Shown piece by piece: positions 5,616 to 11,310 of a stretch of DNA of 11,310 bases. The notes beneath the pieces are model-generated. The model was not told the DNA's origin. It did no database searches and saw only the letters and a program-made list of their open reading frames with translations. The DNA is from JBFJVZ01 sp041623895. Lineage in GTDB: Bacteria > Planctomycetota > Planctomycetia > Pirellulales > Pirellulaceae. The position numbers and the translations under genes are program-made. Numbering within the stretch: position 1 is the first letter of the stretch; every line of letters starts with the position of its first letter. The DNA lies in assembly GCA_041623895.1 (NCBI GenBank), contig JBFJVZ010000256.1, positions 1-11,310 of the forward strand, in the 5' to 3' direction.

Positions 5616-7759
5616 CCGTTGGCTTCCTGCTGGGGGTTAGCTTTTCCTGTTGGCGAGGACATCAGATCGAATTCAGCAACCTGGGCGTCGTCGCTGATAA
5701 CTTCGTCGAAGCGAATAATCCCGACCGACTCGATCAACAAATCGGAGGGGATTTCGCTATAAGCAATCACCGAAATGTCGGGCAGCGAACGGAAGATGCT
5801 GCGATGCAGCGGGTAGCGAATCGAAGAATCAACCAGCACCGCAGCCGGCTCGTTCTTCAGACGCGAAGTCTGCCAGCGAGCCTGCAACTGCTGGACCAGC
5901 CGCTCCAACTCATCGGGCCGCAGCACGACCGATTCCGGCGTCGCATTCTGTCGCAATCGATGCTCCAACTTCGGTTCCAGAATGATGACACGGACACTTC
6001 CCTCAGCATCTCGAAATCGATCGCAAATCAGGTGGCCGATGCTTCCGCGAATCTTCTCGGTCAACTGAATTGGGTCCTTGAGTTGTGGTCCAAATTGGAC
6101 GGCAGACTCGACAATCTTTTCCAGCGACGTGATTGGGATCCCTTCTCGCAGCAACAGAACCAGGACTTGATGTAATGTTGCCGGCCGCACCGTATCCGGC
6201 TTGATGTCATCGACCGTGATCGGGGCGATTTCTTTCAGTTTCTCCAACATCAACTGCAGGTCTTGTCGACTGAGAAGTTCGTGCGCGTGTTTGCGGAGGA
6301 CTTCGCTGAGGTGCGTGATCAAGACCGTGGGGGCATCGACAACGGTGAAGCCGACCATTTCCGCGCGGCGGCGGAGCGTTTCTGGAATCCATTTGGCAGG
6401 CAAATCAAATGCCGGATCACGGGTATCCTGGCCTTCCAGATCCACATGGATGTTACCGGGATTGATTGCCAGCAGATGGTTGACGACCAACTGTCCTTTT
6501 GCGATCTCTCGCCCGCAAATCAAAAAGCGATAATCGTTGACGTTGATTTGCAGGTTGTCGCGAATTCGTGCTTTCGGTATCCAGAAACCGTGCTCGCGAG
6601 CAACGTCTTCGCGAAGTGTGGAAATCCGCTCGGCGATTCCCTTACCCTTTTTTGGTTCGACAAGCGAGATCAGGCCGGCACCGATTTCGACAACAATCCG
6701 TTCGGTTTGCAGGAACTTCTGCAGGCCTTTTTCTTCAGGAGTTAATTCCTGGGTTGGCGACTCCGGATCCGGCTGGCTGGCTTCTAACTCTCGTTTTTCA
6801 TCCTGACGTTTCGCGTACAGCACGAATACAAGGATGCAAGCGGCGATCGCCACAAAGGGAAACTTGGGAAATCCGGGCGTCAACGCGACCAGCAACAGAA
6901 TGATCGGACCAACATACAGCGAGCGGTAGCCGCCGGCCACTTGTTGGTTAATCTCGTCTCCCAGACTGAACTCGGACGCCGATTTGGTGACAAGAATACC
7001 GGCGCTGGTGGCAATGATCAGCGCGGGAATCTGAGAAACCAGGCCGTCACCAATGGTCAAGATTGAATAGATCTGAAGCGCATCGGCAACGCTTTGACCG
7101 TCACTGATCCCCAGCATCATGCCGCCAAGAATATTCACGACCATGATAATCAGGCCGGCGATCGCGTCACCGCGCACGTATTTGCTGGCACCGTCCATGG
7201 CACCATAGAACTCAGCCTCGCGAGTCAGGTTTTCTCTTCGACCTTTGGCTTCAGTTTCATCAATCGATCCGGCGTTCAACTCGGCGTCGATCGACATCTG
7301 CTTTCCCGGCATGGCGTCCAACGTAAAGCGGGCGTTGACTTCCGAGATTCTCGTGGCCCCCTTGGTGATCACGATGAACTGAATGGTAACGAGGATCAGA
7401 AAGATAACGATCCCGACAATCAAGTTTCCACCGACCACAAAGTCGCCGAATGTCAGCACGATCTTGCCCGCGTCCGCATCTAAGAGAATTAGTCGCGTCG
7501 TTGCAACATTCAGTGAGAGCCGGAACAACGTCAACAGCAGCAGCATGGAGGGAAACACGGAGACGTCTAACGGTTTCTTGGCTCCCAGCGTTACCAGCAA
7601 CAGCATGATCGCCGCGGCGATGTTGCAGGCCAAGAACATATCCAACAAGAACGTCGGCAGCGGAATGATCAAGACCACCAACGTGATCAAGAACGTGGTT
7701 GACAGCCAAAGTTCACTGCGTTGCAAGAATGCAAAGTTTGAATCACGGCTCGGTGCCAC
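5612..7759 (-). CDS. flhA: Flagellar export gate protein FlhA
   Basis: 715 residues, close to the family norm of about 690-700. FlhA forms the nonameric inner-membrane ring of the flagellar type III export gate and uses proton flow to drive secretion. The N-terminal half (about 18-320) has around eight membrane helices. The FHIPEP signature is intact at about 137-160 (RISEVNARFTLDAMPGKQMS), followed by the conserved FYGAMDGASKYVRGDAIAG (184-202). The C-terminal half (about 350-715) is the cytoplasmic substrate- and chaperone-docking domain. The start is a GTG with an almost ideal Shine-Dalgarno six bases upstream that overlaps the fliP stop. Gene order is fliP, flhA, small membrane gene. fliQ, fliR and flhB, which usually separate fliP from flhA, are missing. 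Confidence 0.98.
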   Translation of the reverse strand: MAPSRDSNFAFLQRSELWLSTTFLITLVVLIIPLPTFLLDMFLACNIAAAIMLLLVTLGAKKPLDVSVFPSMLLLLTLFRLSLNVATTRLILLDADAGKIVLTFGDFVVGGNLIVGIVIFLILVTIQFIVITKGATRISEVNARFTLDAMPGKQMSIDAELNAGSIDETEAKGRRENLTREAEFYGAMDGASKYVRGDAIAGLIIMVVNILGGMMLGISDGQSVADALQIYSILTIGDGLVSQIPALIIATSAGILVTKSASEFSLGDEINQQVAGGYRSLYVGPIILLLVALTPGFPKFPFVAIAACILVFVLYAKRQDEKRELEASQPDPESPTQELTPEEKGLQKFLQTERIVVEIGAGLISLVEPKKGKGIAERISTLREDVAREHGFWIPKARIRDNLQINVNDYRFLICGREIAKGQLVVNHLLAINPGNIHVDLEGQDTRDPAFDLPAKWIPETLRRRAEMVGFTVVDAPTVLITHLSEVLRKHAHELLSRQDLQLMLEKLKEIAPITVDDIKPDTVRPATLHQVLVLLLREGIPITSLEKIVESAVQFGPQLKDPIQLTEKIRGSIGHLICDRFRDAEGSVRVIILEPKLEHRLRQNATPESVVLRPDELERLVQQLQARWQTSRLKNEPAAVLVDSSIRYPLHRSIFRSLPDISVIAYSEIPSDLLIESVGIIRFDEVISDDAQVAEFDLMSSPTGKANPQQEANG

Positions 7760-7762
7760 CGC

Positions 7763-7772
7763 TCACCTCCTA
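7763..7772 (-). promoter_or_regulatory. Strong Shine-Dalgarno for flhA overlapping the fliP stop
   Basis: TAGGAGGTGA on the minus strand matches the 16S rRNA 3' end very well. Its first three bases are the fliP stop codon. It supports GTG at 7759 as the flhA start and suggests flhA translation is strong and not dependent on coupling alone. Confidence 0.85.
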
Positions 7773-8501
7773 CTGCGTCGCGAAACTAGAGACCAGCGCC
7801 TTGGCGATCAGCTGCCATCCGTCAACCAGCACGAACAACAGCAGCTTGCAAGGCGTGGAAACGACAACCGGCGGCATCATCATCATCCCCAACGCCATCA
7901 GAATCGTGGAGACCACTAAATCGATCAGCAGAAAGGGGATGTAAATGCAGAACCCCATGATGAACGCCGTTTTCAATTCACTGATGATGAAGGCTGGAAC
8001 CACAATCTTCAGCGGAGTATCCATGCGTTCGTAGGGCGGTTCGGTATTGGACAGATCGAAAAACAGCTGCAAATCGTCGGTCCTGGTGTTGTGCATCATG
8101 AATGTCTTCAACTCACCCGAAGCAATCACCCAAGCATCCTGAAATCCAAAGCTCGCCTCAGAATCATCCAGAGGATCGGAATCACTGCTGGCTTCGATCA
8201 GAGGTGCGATCGCATTTTGGTGAATTGCCTCGAAGGTGGGCGCCATGACAAACAGCGTCAGAAACAGACTTAGGCCCAGTAGAACCTGATTGGGAGGAAT
8301 TTCTTGTGTCGACAAGGCGCGTCTCACGAATGAGAGCACGATAATGATGCGAGTGAACGCAGTGACGCTGACCAGCGCCGCCGTTGCAAAGCTGAGCGCC
8401 CCCAGCAAAATGGCAATCTGCAGCGACGGAGCCAGGTTAGAGAAGATCTCCGCCTCCTTACCGCCGTCTGTCGTCAGCTGTCCAACCAATAGCAAATCCA
8501 T
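7770..8501 (-). CDS. fliP: Flagellar export gate protein FliP
   Basis: 243 residues, the normal length. FliP forms, with FliQ and FliR, the core pore of the flagellar export gate. The conserved segments are complete: TAFTRIIIVLSFVRRALSTQ (47-66), PPNQVLLGLSLFLTLFVM (69-86), PAFIISELKTAFIMGF (169-184), and the C-terminal IDLVVSTILMALGMMMMPP (193-211) with DGWQL. Four membrane helices are visible. Unlike the enterobacterial protein, the N-terminus (MDLLLVGQLTTDGGKEAEI) has only a short hydrophobic run, so a cleaved signal peptide is doubtful. Residues about 105-118 are acidic (SDSDPLDDSE). AAGGA lies about nine bases before the ATG. It follows the fliO-like gene by 34 bases and flhA starts 10 bases after its stop. 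Confidence 0.97.
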   Translation of the reverse strand: MDLLLVGQLTTDGGKEAEIFSNLAPSLQIAILLGALSFATAALVSVTAFTRIIIVLSFVRRALSTQEIPPNQVLLGLSLFLTLFVMAPTFEAIHQNAIAPLIEASSDSDPLDDSEASFGFQDAWVIASGELKTFMMHNTRTDDLQLFFDLSNTEPPYERMDTPLKIVVPAFIISELKTAFIMGFCIYIPFLLIDLVVSTILMALGMMMMPPVVVSTPCKLLLFVLVDGWQLIAKALVSSFATQ

Positions 8502-8535
8502 TTGCCATGTCCTTGTTCGAAGTGGCGCCGGCGGA

Positions 8536-9303
8536 TCAGGCCGCTCTTCGGGAGTTCTGCAACAAAAGTCGGATCAGGTTTTCGTCAATCTCCGCTGTCG
8601 ACTGATCGCTAGCCATCGGTTCTGACATGCCGGCATCCTCGGCCGCCTCCAACTCGTCCGCTGCTTCCAAGCTTTGCTCAAAAGTGGGCGTTAATATGCT
8701 CACCGACTTGATTCCAGTTGAATCAATCGCGACCAAACACTTGTTCTGAAATCCCTCCACAACGTGCAGCGCAGCTCCGCCAGCCAACGGCAATACCTGA
8801 CTGACTTTGAACGTTTCCACTTCACCGCTTGGCTTTGCATGCTGAGTTGTTCTTGATTTCTGCCATTGCCTTGCCAGCAGGATGAATCCGCATGCCAGTG
8901 CCAGCACGAACAGCAGATTCATTGAGATCTTGGCGACCAATTCACGCGCGCTTTGTTGGTCGGCCGGCGCTGACGTCTTCTCACGTTCGATGAACGATCG
9001 CGAATCGTTCGTGGAGCCATTTGTTTGCGCGTTTGAATCGTCGGGACTTGCATTCAGTACTGCCTGCCAATCGGCTTCTGCCGGCCCCGAAGTTTGCCGA
9101 ACAAAACTTGCCTGACCCACGGGGGAAGTCAGGTGATCGTTTGCCGAGCCGTTGACCAATTGATCGACGACGCCGCGGCCCCGCAAGCTCACAGCCGGGC
9201 CCGGTTCGTACAACTGCTGGGCGTTCAGATTTGCAGCCAGCAGCAGCAGCAACCCAACGGCTAAAGCAGTTGTAGGCATTCGTTTCGACTTAGCTTGAAT
9301 CAT
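8536..9303 (-). CDS. fliO: FliO-like flagellar biosynthesis protein with signal peptide
   Basis: 255 residues, larger than typical FliO (about 100-200). Order of parts: signal peptide about 1-28 (cut near NLNA-QQ); a 95-residue polar Ser/Asn/Asp-rich extracytoplasmic region; one membrane helix about 127-145 (MNLLFVLALACGFILLARQ); then the FliO core at about 161-208 (VETFKVSQVLPLAGGAALHV, EGFQNKCLVAIDSTGIKSV), a small beta-rich cytoplasmic domain; and an acidic tail. FliO helps FliP assemble into the export gate, and the slot between fliN and fliP fits. The frame opens with TTG at 9306, but the ATG at 9303 is preferred; no strong ribosome site is present. The identity rests on topology, the LPLAGGxALHVVE-type core and gene order. 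Confidence 0.85.
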   Translation of the reverse strand: MIQAKSKRMPTTALAVGLLLLLAANLNAQQLYEPGPAVSLRGRGVVDQLVNGSANDHLTSPVGQASFVRQTSGPAEADWQAVLNASPDDSNAQTNGSTNDSRSFIEREKTSAPADQQSARELVAKISMNLLFVLALACGFILLARQWQKSRTTQHAKPSGEVETFKVSQVLPLAGGAALHVVEGFQNKCLVAIDSTGIKSVSILTPTFEQSLEAADELEAAEDAGMSEPMASDQSTAEIDENLIRLLLQNSRRAA

Positions 9304-9342
9304 CAATTCGTTAACTTGCTTTCCATCATCAAGATGCCATGG

Positions 9343-9741
9343 TTAGACCTGGTAGATCTGCTTAATCCTGATGGCAAACCGATCGTCAACGACGACAACT
9401 TCGCCATTGCCAAGTGGAACACCTTGAGCGACCAACTCGACGGGCGCACTGATTTCGCGATTCAGTTCCAGAATCGAGCCCTCGGACAGTCCCATCAACT
9501 CTTGAATCGTCACCTGAATTCTGCCAAGCTCGGCCGTCAACACGACTTGCACTCCGCCGAATCGCTGCAACTCGAAGCTACCGGAAGCTGCGACGTTTTT
9601 TGAGCGAAACTCTTGAAACTCGGGAGTGCTTTGATCGTTGGAATCACTTCCAACGCCCGAATGAACTGTTTCATCATTGGAATGTTCCGACTGTACGGTC
9701 AACGTCGGTGGTTGGGATTCGCTTGGCTGTTGGTCGCTCAT
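9343..9741 (-). CDS. fliN: Flagellar motor switch protein FliN
   Basis: 132 residues. The SpoA (surface presentation of antigens) domain occupies about 60-131: FGGVQVVLTAELGRIQVTIQ, GSILELNREISAPVELVAQG and GEVVVVDDRFAIRI, all close to the family pattern. FliN forms the lower part of the cytoplasmic C-ring and docks export cargo via FliH. About 55 residues ahead of the domain are a polar, acidic, presumably disordered extension (Ser/Gln/Asp/Glu-rich). It carries no EIDAL-type CheY-binding motif. ATG at 9741 has GGACGAA as a plausible ribosome site. The gene follows fliM by 24 bases; the fliO-like gene follows after about 40. Confidence 0.96.
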   Translation of the reverse strand: MSDQQPSESQPPTLTVQSEHSNDETVHSGVGSDSNDQSTPEFQEFRSKNVAASGSFELQRFGGVQVVLTAELGRIQVTIQELMGLSEGSILELNREISAPVELVAQGVPLGNGEVVVVDDRFAIRIKQIYQV

Positions 9742-9765
9742 TGGTTTCGTCCGTGGATGTTTTGT

Positions 9766-10623
9766 CTAATCATTCAGGCAGCTGGCGATTTCCAAGGCTT
9801 GCTGCTTGCCAATCCTGCCCGGCCAGCATGCATAGACAGGAGATTCATTGATAAACGCGGTCACGGGCTGGTCGATGCGTTGGTCCAACAGAATCAGTTG
9901 TCCCACGTGGAGAGCTGACAACTTTGTCATCGGCATCGTGGCCTTGCCCAGTTGGCAGGCGATCTCGATTGGCAATTGTTCAATCAGATCGGGGGACGGA
10001 CACACGGGCTCTTCGCTCTTTCGCCGATCAACTGAGGTCTCCAGCAAGTCACAGGTTTTCTGCTTTGGAAGCAGCCAATGAATAACGACCGTCCGGGCCT
10101 TCAAGTCAACTTGCACGCTTGTCCTGGAAACCAAATCCTTGGCCCGAAAGATGCGTGTCTTTCTTGGATCCTTTTCCAAGTCCGTTGCGTTCACGCGGAC
10201 TTGTTCCTCGCCCAGCCAGCCATCGCTTAATGAATCCGCCAAACGATCGACAAACAATTTGGCCAAGGACAACTCCACCGGTGACAAATCACCGTCGCCC
10301 AACTCGCTAACTTCGGGCAGGCATAACAACTCGGACGCTATCAATCGCAAATCCTCAGCACTGACGAACCACATCGACCAGGCGTAATTTCCGATCTCAG
10401 CCAGGCAGCAAACATTCTCCTTGGGCACGCCCTCCAATAACGATGCGTAACTTTCGGTACTAATCGCACCAAGCGAAACTTGGGCCCCGTAACCAGCCGC
10501 GTCGTTCCAAAAATCTGAAAAGAAAGACGACGCCTTGGAAACCCAATTCCGCAGTATGACCGCGGTATCATCCAGCGCCGCGATCTCGCGGAAGTCGAAT
10601 ACTCGGTGCTTTGAACTGGTCAC
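9766..10623 (-). CDS. fliM: Flagellar motor switch protein FliM (divergent, short N-terminus)
   Basis: 285 residues, shorter than the usual 320-335. The C-terminal SpoA domain is at about 214-282 (IEQLPIEIACQLGK, VGQLILLDQRIDQPVTAFIN). The middle CheC-like domain is at about 45-190, with the LSPVELSLAKLFVDRLADSL helix (113-132). The N-terminus (VFDFREIAALDD..VILRNWV) aligns best with the start of the middle domain of other FliM proteins, not with the LSQDEIDALL-type CheY-P docking peptide, which is absent. The GGxG loop that contacts FliG is also weak (ELGDGDLSP). FliM builds the C-ring wall and couples CheY binding to rotation sense. It starts at a GTG whose last bases overlap the fliL stop (GTGA), so translation is coupled. 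The identity rests on the SpoA domain plus position between fliL and fliN. Confidence 0.9.
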   Translation of the reverse strand: MTSSKHRVFDFREIAALDDTAVILRNWVSKASSFFSDFWNDAAGYGAQVSLGAISTESYASLLEGVPKENVCCLAEIGNYAWSMWFVSAEDLRLIASELLCLPEVSELGDGDLSPVELSLAKLFVDRLADSLSDGWLGEEQVRVNATDLEKDPRKTRIFRAKDLVSRTSVQVDLKARTVVIHWLLPKQKTCDLLETSVDRRKSEEPVCPSPDLIEQLPIEIACQLGKATMPMTKLSALHVGQLILLDQRIDQPVTAFINESPVYACWPGRIGKQQALEIASCLND

Positions 10624-11147
10624 TGAACCTTGAAATCCTGAAATAAGACATCCTGAATCCGTTCGATTCCGTCCGTGAAAAGCATTTCATTAAACTTGTC
10701 GTGAATCTCGCGTCGAAGTGCGTTGTGACCCAGCTTGCCGCGGACATCCTCCAGCTTCTTGTCCCGCAAATGGGCGATCAGCCAGTTTTTGAGCACCACA
10801 TTCTTCTCTTCGACCAGTTTTTCAATCGCTTCTTTTTGCGAGTTAGCGATCTGAAGCGAAAAGGTGCAGGTCACATATCTCGAATATCGTGTGTCGTTCA
10901 AGTTCACGACGACTTCATCGAAATCGACAAATGCTGATTTGTCATCAGCCTCGGGTATATCCATGCGGCCGGCGTCGGCCGGCCCGGCCTGACTGACATC
11001 ACCGCCTTGCGAAGGAAGAATGAATAGCGGGACAGAGACTCCAGTCCCGACACCGAGCACGAAAATGACGCCCCACACCAACACTCTCGAACCGAGAACA
11101 CCGGCGGATTGTTTGTCTTTCTGCTCTTCGCTCTCTGCTTCTGACAT
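10620..11147 (-). CDS. fliL: Flagellar basal body-associated protein FliL
   Basis: 175 residues. A charged cytoplasmic start (1-20) is followed by one membrane helix (about 22-44) and then a periplasmic domain. It carries typical FliL features: FDEVVVNLNDTRYSRYVTCT (76-95), an amphipathic helix (KEAIEKLVEEKNVVLKNWLI), and the C-terminal LGHNALRREIHDKFNEML plus IQDVLFQDFKVQ. FliL rings surround the stator and help torque generation. ATG at 11147 is chosen over the longer frame from 11249: the extra 34 residues are encoded by the promoter region and a tandem repeat, and AGGA sits nine bases before 11147. First gene of the operon visible here; overlaps fliM by four bases. Confidence 0.95.
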   Translation of the reverse strand: MSEAESEEQKDKQSAGVLGSRVLVWGVIFVLGVGTGVSVPLFILPSQGGDVSQAGPADAGRMDIPEADDKSAFVDFDEVVVNLNDTRYSRYVTCTFSLQIANSQKEAIEKLVEEKNVVLKNWLIAHLRDKKLEDVRGKLGHNALRREIHDKFNEMLFTDGIERIQDVLFQDFKVQ

Positions 11148-11172
11148 GGGACGATTCCTGAAAGCTTCTGCA

Positions 11173-11202
11173 ACGCTGATACATCTAACGCTGATACATC
11201 TG
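11173..11202. repeat. 15-base tandem duplication in the fliL leader
   Basis: Two adjacent copies of a 15-base unit (ACGCTGATACATCTR; 11173-11187 and 11188-11202) differ only at the last base. A degenerate third start follows at 11203. Read on the minus strand, each copy contains a TATCAG, so the -10-like hexamer of the putative fliL promoter is duplicated. Confidence 0.7.
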
Positions 11203-11219
11203 ACGCCTGAATCAATCAA
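11191..11219 (-). promoter_or_regulatory. Putative sigma-70-like promoter of the fliL operon
   Basis: On the minus strand TTGATT (11219-11214) is followed after 17 bases by TATCAG (11196-11191). Each hexamer matches consensus at four of six positions with ideal spacing. Start would fall near 11184, giving a leader of about 37 bases before the fliL ATG. Weak match; a promoter further upstream, past the window edge, is also possible. No convincing sigma-54 or sigma-28 site is seen here. Confidence 0.3.
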
Positions 11220-11224
11220 CGGTG

Positions 11225-11307
11225 GTCGGGAAAAGGGGTCAAACACCAATAGTGCGAAGCACCCTTCCGGCCGTGGCGGCTATTGGTGTCTGACCCCTTT
11301 TTCCGAC
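11225..11307. repeat. REP-like long inverted repeat upstream of fliL
   Basis: Two 28-base arms (11225-11252 and 11280-11307) pair at 26 of 28 positions; one of the two mismatches would be a G-U pair in the plus-strand RNA. The 27-base loop contains GTGC-GAA-GCAC and GC-rich sequence. The arms carry GGGGTCARACACC, a motif resembling dispersed REP sequences that are mobilised by IS200-like RAYT transposases in other genomes. It is not a standard terminator, since the T-run lies inside the stem. It sits 78 bases upstream of fliL and probably separates the operon from the next gene. Confidence 0.75.
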
Positions 11308-11310
11308 GAT

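Noticed and set aside
5540..6175. 211-residue rightward open frame
   Set aside because: Antisense shadow of the flhA 3' end; flhA is unmistakable on the other strand.
9613..9918. Rightward 101-residue frame with hydrophobic stretches
   Set aside because: Antisense to fliN and fliM, whose SpoA domains are clear; no ribosome site or family resemblance.
11148..11249. 34-residue N-terminal extension of FliL containing a doubled RCISV
   Set aside because: It is translated from the 15-base tandem repeat and promoter-like sequence; FliL homologues start with a short charged segment like MSEAESEEQ.

Overview
The window is a bacterial chromosome segment of roughly 53-55% GC. It most likely comes from a planctomycete of the Pirellula/Rhodopirellula type. 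That placement is an inference from four things: a PEP-CTERM exosortase substrate, GC-rich dispersed repeats carrying a GCGAGGCTCCCGCCGAGCC core, strongly divergent flagellar switch proteins, and a mix of ATG, GTG and TTG starts. No rRNA, tRNA, CRISPR array or complete mobile element is visible.

Left part (1-3045): a short repeat-bearing intergenic stretch is followed by a leftward gene for a secreted PEP-CTERM protein. A rightward gene, divergent from it, encodes a cyclic-nucleotide-binding/patatin-like phospholipase of the NTE type. Nothing links these two genes to motility.

Main part (11147 down to 3058, all on the minus strand): a compact flagellar operon. In transcription order it holds fliL, fliM, fliN, a fliO-like gene, fliP, flhA, a small two-helix membrane protein, a sigma-28-type factor (fliA), a 70-residue Cys-containing protein, a coiled-coil lipoprotein and a small secreted protein. 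Gaps run from -16 to about 40 bases, with four-base overlaps at fliL/fliM, flhA/small membrane gene and Cys-protein/lipoprotein, so this is probably one transcription unit. The encoded machine covers stator/basal-body support (FliL), the C-ring (FliM, FliN), part of the export gate (FliO, FliP, FlhA) and the late-gene sigma factor. The operon ends only 12 bases from the convergent phospholipase gene.

Notable points: fliQ, fliR and flhB are absent between fliP and flhA. flhF and flhG are absent between flhA and fliA. FliM lacks the N-terminal CheY-binding motif. The three genes after fliA are tightly coupled and not recognised; they are the best candidates here for undescribed lineage-specific flagellar envelope parts.

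Right edge (11148-11310): a 15-base tandem duplication lies in the fliL leader, over a weak sigma-70-like promoter. Beyond it is a near-perfect 28-base inverted repeat of REP type.
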